NCBI GenBank assembly: GCA_031553225.1
Contig: JAVBLU010000052.1
Span: 1-36,132 of the forward strand
Direction of reading: 5' to 3'
Source of the DNA: JAVBLU01 sp031553225
Lineage (GTDB): Bacteria; Bacillota; Clostridia; Christensenellales; UBA1750
Length of the DNA stretch: 36,132 nucleotides
Below the pieces are notes generated by a model. The model made no database searches. It was not told where the DNA came from and saw only the letters and a program-made list of their open reading frames with translations. A program made the position numbers and the translations under genes. Below, piece by piece: positions 9,016-16,737 of this stretch. Every line of letters starts with the position of its first letter. The first letter of the stretch is position 1.

Positions 9016-12000
9016 ATGCAACTGCTTCCAACATCCAAGGGAAACCCGGTGCAGATGCCGTCCATTGGGGGAAAGCGTCCGCTGCCCCCGACCCCGCAGA
9101 CAAAGCCCGTGGACACGGTCACCAAGACCGTATCCCAGCCGGGGCCTGCCCCGGAGGACGTGCAGCAGACCGCTCCGGCCCCGACGACGATCGGCCCGGT
9201 CGTGCGCATAATCAATGAAACCGACATATTCGGCGGAAAGATTGAGGAGAAGCGCAAGGCGCGCGAGACGCTCGGCCACGAGTTTTTGGACGAGCGCAAG
9301 CACGGCTCCTTAAGCGAGGAGGAGCAGCTCATCGCCGCCCAGTTCGCCCCGGGCATATGGGATCAGGCAAGCGCGGCTTACTTCGAGAAGAAGGGCAAAA
9401 AGAGCGTAGTGCGCCGCACGAAGGATCTGGGCGTGGAGGAGCACCGCGACGCGCTGGACGACATTGCCAAAATCGCCGAGGAGCTGCAGCAGGCACACAT
9501 CCAAACGCTGAACACGAAGAACGGCAAGAAAGGCTCTAAGGACCTGGCCAAGAAGCACCGCGAGCTGGACTTTAAGGTGGCCGAGTATACGAACCAGTAC
9601 GGCGACCTCTTCACCCTCGTTCTGAAGCCGGGCTATGACGACTACAAGAAGGAGCCCAAGGAACGCGCCGCCCTGATAACGGAGGCGCTCAACTACGCGC
9701 AGTATCAGCAGTTCCGCAGCACATTCGCCGTGTACTGCTCCATGTACGAGTACGGCGAGGGCGGCAAAGGCAAGCGCCCAAGCTTCTTTTCAGAGTGCTA
9801 CAACGAACTGAGCCGGGGCAAACCGCCCACCACCGACAAGCTGCGCCAGGAGTACATGGAAAAGGCCCTGGCTCAGGCGGCCGACAAGCTGCGCGACTAT
9901 GAGATTACGCAGGGGGCGCGCCAGAAACACGGCATTGAGTACGACCTCATCTTTAAGGAGATGAAGCGGCAGAACCCCAAGAAGAACATCGCCGAGCTGC
10001 ACGCGCTGTGCGAGCAGCAGCTGTATCTCTCACGCAAGGCGCGGGAAAAGAAGCCCGAAACCAAGAAGCCTGAAAGCGTTAAAACCGAGGCGGAAAAGCC
10101 GCTTTCGCCCTCCGAGCAAAACCGCCGGAACAAGGACGAGTTTGGCGATCTGTACGAGGAAGTGCAGGAGACGCCCGAGATGAAGACCGGTTCCAAGGCG
10201 TATGTACGGGAGATGGCTTTGCGGCGCAAAAAGGCTCAAAAGCGGGTGGACAAGGAGAAGGCGTACCAGCTCGCAAAAGACCTGAGCCCCGACTTCCACA
10301 AAACCTCGCAGGGGATCGACTCTGACCCCACGAAGAAGCCGGACTACGGCCTGCTGGACAAACAGCGCGACAAAGCGCTGAAGGACGCCGTCAAGCTGGG
10401 CCGCGCGCGCTCGCACGAGGCCAAGGAATCCGAGAAGCTCTTCTTCCGCCGCATGGCCAACGACCAGCGCCACGCGCGCTACAGCGAGGAGTACGGCGGG
10501 TTTTTCTCCGACTCCTACCGCAAGATGCCCACGGCCGCGATCCCCAAGCCCGTGCACAAGAGCATCCAGGAGGAGATCGCTTTTGAGGAGGCGCGCTATA
10601 AGGAGCTAAAAGCGGCGCGCGACGAGGCGCACAAGTTCAAGCTGTCCATCGATCCCGACTACAAGGCCGCCTATGAGGCGCACAGCTACAAGCTCGTGCC
10701 CGGCAGCATGAACCGCCCCCGCAAGCAGGCGCGCGAGCACGCGAAGTTGATGGACGGCGGCGGGCTGTACAAGGAAAGCTTCAACAAGGCGCTGGACGAG
10801 GGAAAGGGCTTTAAGGACGCCGAGACGCATGCCCGCAACGCCGTGAAGTTTGACGCGGAGACCGAAGAGGACAAGCAAGCCCGGCAGGCGTACGGCAAGA
10901 TCTATGACGAGGCGCTTGTGTACTACAGCGCCAAATACAGCAAAAACCCAAAGAAGGCGCGCTATAAGGCCCGCCTGCGCGCCAAGGACATCTCCTTGCG
11001 CGACTCGGAGTCCGAGCAGATGGGCATGGCGAACACCGCCTTCGGCCGGCGCTATATAACGGCCATCCGCAGCGGCAAAACGCCCAAAGAAGCGCGCAAG
11101 CTGGCCCGCAAGGAGAACAAGTCCATTGGCAACGGCCTTACCTCCTCCGGCAAAAAGACCTGGAGCATGGAGGACGCGCAGGAAGCCATCCGCATCGCCA
11201 AGGCCAAATCGCCCCAACACGTGGGCAAGCACGCCGTGGAGGACGCGGCTAAGCTGCAAAAACAGAAGCGCCAGGCGCAAGTCACTGGGCAGATCGAGAC
11301 GCAGATCACCGAGCACCCCGACTTTGACGCCATGTACGAGGCGAACCTGGTTAAGACCAAGGGCGACAAGCCCGCGGCCTTCCAGATGACCTACAAAGCC
11401 ATACGCGAGATCATCTTAGAGGAACTCGAGCGGCAAAAGCGCGACCGCACCGTCGGGCAGGCCAAGCTCGTCGGTTCTACGGACAAAGGCGTGCAGAAGT
11501 GGCTGCAGAGCGACGTTTTAAGGCTGGTCGTGCACATCAAAAAGCTGCGCAGCGGCAACCCCCTGGACGCTCAAGCCGCCGAGGCGTATGCCCTGAACTA
11601 CGAAAAGCAGATGGGCGTGGGCACCAAGCTCAAGCCCATCACAGACACGCTGGGCAAGGGCAAGAACCTGGTTATGGAGAACGTGATGCCCCTTGTCGGC
11701 CCGGGCAGCGAGGTGCCCCTTGTGGTATCCGGCGGGAAGACGGCCGCGTCGCATCTCTCCGGCCCGATGACGCAGAAGCTCGTGGATGCCGACACAAAAT
11801 CGTTCGAGGGCCCGGGCAAATTCGAGGGCCCCGGCGCCCTGATGGGCCCGGTCACCAAGGTCTTCTCGGCCATCGTGAGCATCAAGGATGCGGCCATGGG
11901 TTTTAAGGAGCTGGCCAGCAACGGCGTTTCCGGCAAGGTCGTCATGAAGAGCGCGTTGGCCACACTGCAGTCCCTCATCGGCCTGGCCAAGACAGGCAAC

Positions 12001-12849
12001 GAAATCAGCAAGCTCACCTCCGTGGCGGGCACGGTTACGGGCTTTGTGGGCGGCGCGCTCAACATCGCCTCCGGCCTGGTCAGCCTGGCAGGCTCGTGCT
12101 ACGGGCTGATCACCGCGCTGAAGGGCAGCAAAAAAATCTCCAAGCAGATGACCCACACCACCGGGCGCGTTGCGCGGGCGTTCGACGAGAGCGTGGTGCT
12201 CAGCGGCAGCAAGATCGAAAACGCAGGCTACGGCATCAGCACGTCCGTCATGCGCAAGATCCAGCGGGAAAACCAGGAGATGACCCCGCAGAAGGCGAAG
12301 ACCTTCCAGGCCTGGGAGCGGGATACCGAGTACAGCGAGATGTACGACAACGCCGTGAAGAACCATGCCTACGGGGTGTGCGGGGCGCTGATCTCCATCC
12401 TTGCGGCGCTGGCGAACATGGTGCCCGGCTGGGGCACGGCCATAGGGGCCATCGCCACCGCGCTGGGCGCCACCATCAAAGCGGTGCGCGGCGGGGGGTA
12501 CCTCATCCGCCAGAACATGCGCAACCGGGCGCTGCGCAACCCCTTCTCCAAGTTTACCTTCGGCGCGGACGTCTACAAATCAGACGCCATGAAGAAGGAG
12601 CGGCGCGGCCGCATCGCCGCCAACCTGTACAACAACTTCGCCGAAACGCTTACGCCGGACGACATCGCAAAGGTACACGCCGATCCCAAGTCCGACGAGT
12701 ATCAAAGCGCGCTGGAAGGCGCGATTGTGCGCTACAAGCAGCTGAACATGTACGCCGCGCCCTTGGGCATCAAAGCGCTGCTCGGCTTGGGAAGCGAAGC
12801 GCAAATCGTGGGGCACATGGCCTCCCAGCTCTCCGCCAAGGCGCAGTAA
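9016..12849 (+). CDS. Giant repeat-rich protein with two C-terminal hydrophobic segments; candidate cargo or structural protein
   Basis: I do not recognise this 1277-residue protein. It starts with a Pro/Thr-rich, probably disordered tail (about 1-65) without a signal peptide. A very long Lys/Arg/Glu-rich helical region follows (about 75-870). Within it a loose unit recurs: an aromatic pair, a short helix, then A-rich basic residues, as at 550-577, 585-610, 627-657, 676-700 and 770-800 (for example SGKTPKEARKLARK). A Gly/Pro patch with tandem FEGPGK/FEGPGA lies at 930-940. Two Gly/Ala-rich hydrophobic stretches (about 1000-1036 and 1117-1156) could insert into membranes. The ATG follows AGGAGGTG. 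Its place between an injection-type ATPase and a chaperone-like gene suggests an exported or loaded protein; this is inference. Confidence 0.8.
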   Translation: MQLLPTSKGNPVQMPSIGGKRPLPPTPQTKPVDTVTKTVSQPGPAPEDVQQTAPAPTTIGPVVRIINETDIFGGKIEEKRKARETLGHEFLDERKHGSLSEEEQLIAAQFAPGIWDQASAAYFEKKGKKSVVRRTKDLGVEEHRDALDDIAKIAEELQQAHIQTLNTKNGKKGSKDLAKKHRELDFKVAEYTNQYGDLFTLVLKPGYDDYKKEPKERAALITEALNYAQYQQFRSTFAVYCSMYEYGEGGKGKRPSFFSECYNELSRGKPPTTDKLRQEYMEKALAQAADKLRDYEITQGARQKHGIEYDLIFKEMKRQNPKKNIAELHALCEQQLYLSRKAREKKPETKKPESVKTEAEKPLSPSEQNRRNKDEFGDLYEEVQETPEMKTGSKAYVREMALRRKKAQKRVDKEKAYQLAKDLSPDFHKTSQGIDSDPTKKPDYGLLDKQRDKALKDAVKLGRARSHEAKESEKLFFRRMANDQRHARYSEEYGGFFSDSYRKMPTAAIPKPVHKSIQEEIAFEEARYKELKAARDEAHKFKLSIDPDYKAAYEAHSYKLVPGSMNRPRKQAREHAKLMDGGGLYKESFNKALDEGKGFKDAETHARNAVKFDAETEEDKQARQAYGKIYDEALVYYSAKYSKNPKKARYKARLRAKDISLRDSESEQMGMANTAFGRRYITAIRSGKTPKEARKLARKENKSIGNGLTSSGKKTWSMEDAQEAIRIAKAKSPQHVGKHAVEDAAKLQKQKRQAQVTGQIETQITEHPDFDAMYEANLVKTKGDKPAAFQMTYKAIREIILEELERQKRDRTVGQAKLVGSTDKGVQKWLQSDVLRLVVHIKKLRSGNPLDAQAAEAYALNYEKQMGVGTKLKPITDTLGKGKNLVMENVMPLVGPGSEVPLVVSGGKTAASHLSGPMTQKLVDADTKSFEGPGKFEGPGALMGPVTKVFSAIVSIKDAAMGFKELASNGVSGKVVMKSALATLQSLIGLAKTGNEISKLTSVAGTVTGFVGGALNIASGLVSLAGSCYGLITALKGSKKISKQMTHTTGRVARAFDESVVLSGSKIENAGYGISTSVMRKIQRENQEMTPQKAKTFQAWERDTEYSEMYDNAVKNHAYGVCGALISILAALANMVPGWGTAIGAIATALGATIKAVRGGGYLIRQNMRNRALRNPFSKFTFGADVYKSDAMKKERRGRIAANLYNNFAETLTPDDIAKVHADPKSDEYQSALEGAIVRYKQLNMYAAPLGIKALLGLGSEAQIVGHMASQLSAKAQ

Positions 12850-12876
12850 GGCGCATACGAATAGGAGGCGTTATCC

Positions 12877-13524
12877 ATGGCGACGCTTGCGGAATTCGTG
12901 CAGATTTGCCAGGAAGAGCTCAGCCTGCTGGGCACGTACCTGCAGGACACGACCTACGACTTCGATGTGCTGCAGCCCGCGCCGGACATGCCCGTGCCCT
13001 CGCTGGCCGTCACCTGCGAGATGCCGGACGGCGAGGACTGCGAGCTTGTGTACATGATCCTGCCCTCCGGCGAGGAGGACGAGGAGGAGCCTTACGGCCA
13101 CACCTACTACCTGCAGGCGCTGTGCGAGTACCCCGCGCAGGTGCAGGGGGCCGAGGCGCTCTTCGATACGCTCCTGTTCATCAACGCCGTCAACCAGCAG
13201 CTGCCGCTGGGGTGCGTCAGCGTGCAGCCGGACAACGGCCTTCTGTTCCGGCACGTGTTCGCCGTGGACCGCGAGCTCATCTTAACGCGCGAGACCTTCC
13301 AGGAGACGCTGTTCGTGATGCACTTCATCCTGCAGTCCACCCTGGCGGCGCTGCGGCCGCTTGCCTCGGGCGACATGCCCTTTGAGAAGGCGCTGGAGGT
13401 GTATCTGGCGCAGGGCGATGAGGACGAGGGCGAGGATGCGCAGGACGACGCGGACGATGGCGGGCACGAGGATGCGGGCGGGGCAGACGCCCCTGATCGG
13501 CCCGCAGACGCCCCGACGCAGTAG
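12877..13524 (+). CDS. Acidic YbjN / secretion-chaperone-like protein
   Basis: The 215-residue protein has a compact N-terminal domain (about 1-180) whose pattern recalls the YbjN and type III secretion chaperone (CesT-like) fold: an opening helix (LAEFVQICQEEL), a beta sheet, the INAVNQQLPLGCVSV segment, a strand pair (GLLFRHVFAVD), and a closing helix (FQETLFVMHFILQSTLAAL). The tail from about 181 is almost entirely Asp, Glu, Ala and Gly and is likely disordered. Overall it is strongly acidic, whereas the neighbouring giant protein is rich in Lys and Arg, which fits a chaperone-client pair. The ATG at 12877 follows ATAGGAGG, 27 nt after the giant gene. The fold is judged by pattern only, and the function is inferred from context. 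Confidence 0.72.
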   Translation: MATLAEFVQICQEELSLLGTYLQDTTYDFDVLQPAPDMPVPSLAVTCEMPDGEDCELVYMILPSGEEDEEEPYGHTYYLQALCEYPAQVQGAEALFDTLLFINAVNQQLPLGCVSVQPDNGLLFRHVFAVDRELILTRETFQETLFVMHFILQSTLAALRPLASGDMPFEKALEVYLAQGDEDEGEDAQDDADDGGHEDAGGADAPDRPADAPTQ

Positions 13525-13629
13525 CAAGGGCGATAGACTCCTCTTCCCCGAAAGCCACTCCCTGCAGCAAACCGCCGAACAAGGCGCGTTCAGGAGGCGG
13601 GCGTTGCCGGGGCATATCCGCGCGTTTGC

Positions 13630-13677
13630 GACGGCGGCGTATGCCCTCATTCTCGTGCGCCGCCGTCCGCCCGTTTT
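13630..13677 (+). terminator. Likely terminator of the AAA+/giant/chaperone-like operon
   Basis: A perfect 10-bp GC stem (GACGGCGGCG at 13630-13639 with CGCCGCCGTC at 13658-13667) with an 18-nt loop precedes TTTT at 13674-13677. The loop is long and the T run short, so efficiency is uncertain. Confidence 0.5.
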
Positions 13678-13714
13678 CCCTGGCCAAGCGTCCCTCAAAC
13701 GCGAAAAGTAGCTC

Positions 13715-13743
13715 TTGACATCGGGCCTTTTGCCCTGTATTAT
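13715..13743 (+). promoter_or_regulatory. Housekeeping promoter of the tRNA array
   Basis: TTGACA (13715-13720) and TATTAT (13738-13743) are separated by exactly 17 nt, and the first tRNA begins 33 nt after the -10 box. Confidence 0.88.
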
Positions 13744-13776
13744 AGACTGCGTTGCATTGCACGCAGGAGAGAATAC

Positions 13777-13852
13777 GGGAGCATAGCTCAGCTGGGAGAG
13801 CATCTGCCTTACAAGCAGAGGGTCACAGGTTCGAGCCCTGTTGTTCCCACCA
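13777..13852 (+). tRNA. tRNA-Val (anticodon TAC)
   Basis: GGGAGCA pairs with TGTTCCC in the acceptor stem. The anticodon loop reads CTTACAA, the T arm has GGTTCGAGCC, and CCA is encoded. Confidence 0.96.
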
Positions 13853-13857
13853 TCTGT

Positions 13858-13934
13858 GGCCCGGTAGTTCAGTTGGTTAGAATGCCAGCCTGTCACGCTG
13901 GAGGTCGAGGGTTCGAGCCCCTTCCGGGTCGCCA
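13858..13934 (+). tRNA. tRNA-Asp (anticodon GTC)
   Basis: GGCCCGG pairs with CCGGGTC (one G-T pair). The anticodon loop reads CTGTCAC, and CCA is encoded. Confidence 0.96.
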
Positions 13935-13937
13935 CCT

Positions 13938-14013
13938 GCCTTGGTAGCTCAGTCGGTAGAGCAGCAGACTGAAAATCTGCGTGTCGGTGGTTCAATTCCG
14001 CCCCAAGGCACCA
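13938..14013 (+). tRNA. tRNA-Phe (anticodon GAA)
   Basis: GCCTTGG pairs with CCAAGGC. The anticodon loop reads CTGAAAA, and CCA is encoded. Only 3 nt separate it from tRNA-Asp. Confidence 0.96.
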
Positions 14014-14018
14014 CATCT

Positions 14019-14093
14019 GCGGTAGTAGCTCAGTGGTAGAGTGCCACCTTGCCAAGGTGGATGTCGCGAGTTCGAATCTCGTCTACCGCTCCA
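14019..14093 (+). tRNA. tRNA-Gly (anticodon GCC)
   Basis: GCGGTAG pairs with CTACCGC. The anticodon loop reads TTGCCAA, and CCA is encoded. Confidence 0.96.
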
Positions 14094-14101
14094 CCCGTCA
14101 C

Positions 14102-14126
14102 GTGCGCGCCATAACCCGGCGCGCAC
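14102..14126 (+). repeat. Stable hairpin in the tRNA spacer
   Basis: GTGCGCGCC (14102-14110) pairs perfectly with GGCGCGCAC (14118-14126) around a 7-nt loop. No T run follows, so it looks like a processing or spacer structure and not a terminator. Confidence 0.6.
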
Positions 14127-14171
14127 ACACGGCGAAGAGCCGCCGGCGGCACCGGCGTTCACGGTATTCCT

Positions 14172-14246
14172 GGCGCCATAGCCAAGTGGTAAGGCAAAGG
14201 TCTGCAAAACCTTTATTCCCCAGTTCGAGTCTGGGTGGCGCCTCCA
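14172..14246 (+). tRNA. tRNA-Cys (anticodon GCA)
   Basis: GGCGCCA pairs with TGGCGCC. The anticodon loop contains CTGCAAA, and CCA is encoded. Confidence 0.95.
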
Positions 14247-14313
14247 CACGCAACCAAGGGCCGTTTGCGCGTCAGGCAGGCGCGAAGCGGCTCTTTTCCT
14301 TTTCTCCGGCCGC

Positions 14314-14399
14314 GCTGAAGTGGCGGAATGGCAGACGCAGAGGACTTAAAATCCTCTGGCCTCACGGTCGTGCGGGTTCGAGTCCCGCCTTCAGCACCA
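14314..14399 (+). tRNA. tRNA-Leu (anticodon TAA)
   Basis: This is a type II tRNA of 86 nt with a long variable arm. GCTGAAG pairs with CTTCAGC, the anticodon loop reads CTTAAAA, and CCA is encoded. It is the last gene of the array. Confidence 0.96.
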
Positions 14400-14419
14400 T
14401 TGCATGTTCATAACGACAA

Positions 14420-14454
14420 AGACAGGCCAGCTATGTTGCTGCCTGTTTTTGTTT
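14420..14454 (+). terminator. Terminator of the tRNA array
   Basis: ACAGGCCAGC and GCTGCCTGT form a 9-bp stem with one bulged C and a 6-nt loop, running into GTTTTTGTTT. Confidence 0.75.
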
Positions 14455-14745
14455 ATATCCGGAAGGAGCTGTGATATAGTTAATGCAAGTACACGTCTTG
14501 GACGTAGGGGAAAGCACGGGCTTTGCATTTTCAGGTGTTCGGCTGTTCTGATAGGGAAGCAGCGCGTATTGATACGCCGCTTAAAAGCAGGTGGAACCGA
14601 TTGAGAACAACGCCAACTCACGGGCAAAACCACAAAGGAAGCGCATACCGTATCGCCAGAATGACGGCAGATAAGCCGGACGGCACAACTGATGAGTTTT
14701 TTCTCCCTAGGGATTTTGCTGAAGCCATGAGAGGTGGCGGTCATC
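14455..14745 (+). other. Non-coding stretch with possible structured RNA before the HAD gene
   Basis: No convincing gene lies here. AATGCAA (about 14482-14488) can pair with TTGCATT (about 14523-14529), enclosing small hairpins ACGTC/GACGT and AAGC/GCTT. Further on, GCGTAT/ATACGC (about 14564-14577) forms another hairpin. A TGGAACC string near 14593 recalls a T-box, but the matching antiterminator arm is absent. Base composition is less GC-rich than in the flanks. It could be a leader of the HAD gene or decayed sequence behind the tRNA array. Confidence 0.3.
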
Positions 14746-15351
14746 ATGAAGACGATCATCTTCGACATGTACGGGGTCATCATTCAGCAGAGCAAAGGAA
14801 ATTTTATCCCCTATACCTACAACCATTTTCCGGCTTCCGAACATGAGCGCATCACTGGGTTATTCCGGGCCGATCAACTGTTCACAAAAGCGGGAAACGG
14901 CGTTATCACTTCAGCGGAATTCTTAACGCTGCTGGGCTTCGCCGACCCTGTGTTTCATATGCACGATTATATAGAACACCATTTAACGGTGGATGAGGGC
15001 TTTTATGCGTTTGCCGATGAGAAAAAGGGCGTCTATCACTACGCGCTTGTGTCCAACGACGTTTCGGACTGGAGCAAGCACATCACATCGTACTATGGGC
15101 TGGACGACTATCTGCCCGTAAAGGTCGTGAGCGCCGACGTGCACTGCCGCAAGCCCGACAGGGAGATTTACGAAATAGCTTTGCAGACGCTGCGTGTACC
15201 AGCCGAAGAATGTATCTTTATTGATAACAGTACTGCGAATCTGCGTACGGCCGCGTCGCTTGGAATGGATACCATCCTTTTTAACCGCGACAATGAAAAC
15301 TATGAAGGTACAACCGTTTATACATTTCAAGAGTTATCGCGCATATTGTAA
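14746..15351 (+). CDS. HAD-superfamily hydrolase with a haloacid-dehalogenase-like motif I
   Basis: The 201-residue protein has the HAD core: motif I FDMYGVI (nucleophile Asp7), motif II LVSND (Ser103), motif III Lys136 in RKPDREIY, and motif IV FIDNS (Asp160). Motif I is DxY and not the DxD of phosphatases. The Tyr at +2 is what L-2-haloacid dehalogenases have, so simple phosphatase action is uncertain. A helical cap domain lies between motifs I and II (about 15-95). The ATG at 14746 follows GAGGTGG at 14731-14737; four upstream codons in frame lack a ribosome site. It stands alone behind the tRNA array, and its substrate is unknown. Confidence 0.85.
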   Translation: MKTIIFDMYGVIIQQSKGNFIPYTYNHFPASEHERITGLFRADQLFTKAGNGVITSAEFLTLLGFADPVFHMHDYIEHHLTVDEGFYAFADEKKGVYHYALVSNDVSDWSKHITSYYGLDDYLPVKVVSADVHCRKPDREIYEIALQTLRVPAEECIFIDNSTANLRTAASLGMDTILFNRDNENYEGTTVYTFQELSRIL

Positions 15352-15455
15352 GCGTTGCGCAGCCGGCCGTGGCTTTCTTTTTAAGTTGTTTTTTCGTGCG
15401 CACCGTTCGTCCCGGTCGATCGAATCCGCCATGCATGCTGGTTGGGAGTGACGTC

Positions 15456-15998
15456 ATGCGGCTGTTTCATGTGAGCGAGGATCCGAATATCGAGCGGTTT
15501 GTCCCGCGCATTCCAACCAGAACGGATGTGGACCGGTCCAAAGGGCTCGTGTGGGCCCTGAACGAGCGGTGCCTGCCCAATTTTCTAACGCCCCGCGACT
15601 GCCCGCGCGTGGCGTACCACGCGACGGACCAGACGACGCAGGCCGATATCTCCATGTTCTTCTCCTGCTCGGCGCGCCACTGCGTCGCCATCGAGCACGC
15701 CTGGTACGAGCGGATGAGGAAGACCTGCCTGTACGTATACGAGTTTTCCGCGGAGCAGTTCTACCGCCAAAACAGCGCGTTTCGGCTGCAGGACGAGGTG
15801 GCCGGATACTATGTGAGCGAACATACGCAGCTGCCCATTTCGGTAACAAGATACGGAGATTTGTTTGACGAGCTGTTCCGGCGAAACGTTGAAGTGCGCA
15901 TATTGGACCATTTGTGGACGCTGGGTGACGCGGTGCAGGGATCCACCCTGAACTGGTCGCTGTGCCGCATGCGCAACGCCGCGCCCCGGCCCGCCTAG
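15456..15998 (+). CDS. DUF6886-like small protein
   Basis: The 180-residue protein begins MRLFHVSEDPNIERFVPR and continues with VWALNERCLPNFLTPRDCPRV, a pattern I associate with the DUF6886 family. Members are small cytoplasmic proteins of unknown function; the HVSE..I..F.PR start recalls ADP-ribosyltransferase-like folds, but I would not claim that activity. There is no signal peptide or membrane segment. The ATG at 15456 follows TGGGAG with six bases between. It lies 104 nt after the HAD gene on the same strand, possibly with read-through. Confidence 0.75.
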   Translation: MRLFHVSEDPNIERFVPRIPTRTDVDRSKGLVWALNERCLPNFLTPRDCPRVAYHATDQTTQADISMFFSCSARHCVAIEHAWYERMRKTCLYVYEFSAEQFYRQNSAFRLQDEVAGYYVSEHTQLPISVTRYGDLFDELFRRNVEVRILDHLWTLGDAVQGSTLNWSLCRMRNAAPRPA

Positions 15999-16099
15999 CT
16001 GCGCCCGCATGCCGGATGGCCCCCCCGGCGTATGCCGCGCGGAAGCCGTACGGCGCTGCTTGGCCGGGTGCGTTTGCCAACGCCCTGGATCTGCCGCAC

Positions 16100-16137
16100 A
16101 AAAAAAGCCGGCACGCTTTGCGCTGCACGGCTTTTCG
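16100..16137 (-). terminator. Bidirectional terminator between the DUF6886-like and HTH genes
   Basis: AAGCCG (16105-16110) pairs with CGGCTT, with GCA/TGC continuing the stem past a bulge. Seven A residues (16100-16106) on the plus strand give a T run for minus-strand transcripts; TTTT follows on the plus strand. Confidence 0.7.
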
Positions 16138-16143
16138 CTTGCG

Positions 16144-16623
16144 CTACGTGCCCAGCCCTATCTTGGCCATCGCGACGTTCGTAACGGCTGCTGCAACCTC
16201 GCTGGCGATCTTGCTCAGCGCGTCGGTAACCACCTTCTGCTTGGCGCGCTGTTTGCTTGTGCGCCACTCCTCGCCGTTGATGGTGAGAATGTAGTCCAGC
16301 GCGCCCGTCCCCTCCGCCCGCCCTTTCTTTAGGCGGATGAGCCTGCTGTCGCACAGCTCCTGAAGATAAGACTGCAGCGTTCCCTCGTCGGGGATGCCCA
16401 GCCGCTCCGCGCACACGTCCCAGCGCCTGCAGATGGCGTCCAGCAGGACGACGTAGAGGCTGACGCCTTTGCTCGGCTTCCCGGGGGGCACATACACCAT
16501 GCGGGCGTCTACGGGAATGCTCCATTTGTTGTTCGTCTTGCTCGCGCCTGCAATCCAGCGGCACGCCCGCCGCACCTCCGTCACGCTTGCGCCCCACTTG
16601 TCGGCAAACTCCTTCGTCGTCAC
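16144..16623 (-). CDS. Helix-turn-helix protein with excisionase-like N-terminus
   Basis: I do not recognise a named family for the whole 159-residue protein. The first 40 residues (TTKEFADKWGASVTEVRRAC, then KWSIPVDAR) look like the excisionase/MerR-type DNA-binding domain that normally ends in a W-x-IPxDA strand. A second helical region (about 60-118, CAERLGIPDEGTLQSYLQEL then RLIRLKKGRAEG) resembles a winged helix. The last 30 residues (SEVAAAVTNVAMAKIGLG) form a hydrophobic or amphipathic helix. The GTG start at 16623 follows GAGGTG. It is a single gene with its own promoter and terminator. A role as a small transcription factor is inferred. Confidence 0.65.
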   Translation of the reverse strand: MTTKEFADKWGASVTEVRRACRWIAGASKTNNKWSIPVDARMVYVPPGKPSKGVSLYVVLLDAICRRWDVCAERLGIPDEGTLQSYLQELCDSRLIRLKKGRAEGTGALDYILTINGEEWRTSKQRAKQKVVTDALSKIASEVAAAVTNVAMAKIGLGT

Positions 16624-16675
16624 CGCCGCACCTCATCTCTGTTTCCCGCGGGAAGAGGCCCGCCCCTGCGCCCGT

Positions 16676-16681
16676 ATTATA
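16676..16681 (-). promoter_or_regulatory. Extended -10 element for the HTH gene
   Basis: On the minus strand TGGTATAAT is an extended -10 box about 50 nt before the GTG start. No good -35 box was found at 17 nt, which the extended TGG could compensate for. Confidence 0.55.
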
Positions 16682-16737
16682 CCAAAATGAGGGACAAGCG
16701 AAAAGCGAACACGCCGGATTTGCCTACCCGGGCGCTC

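Noticed and set aside
14570..14620. T-box leader suggested by TGGAACC after a hairpin
   Set aside because: The complementary antiterminator arm and a specifier stem are missing, and the downstream HAD gene is not an amino-acid or tRNA synthetase gene.
14523..14846. 107-codon open frame before the HAD gene
   Set aside because: It overlaps the HAD start, lacks a ribosome site and has no recognisable domain; it is more likely leader sequence.
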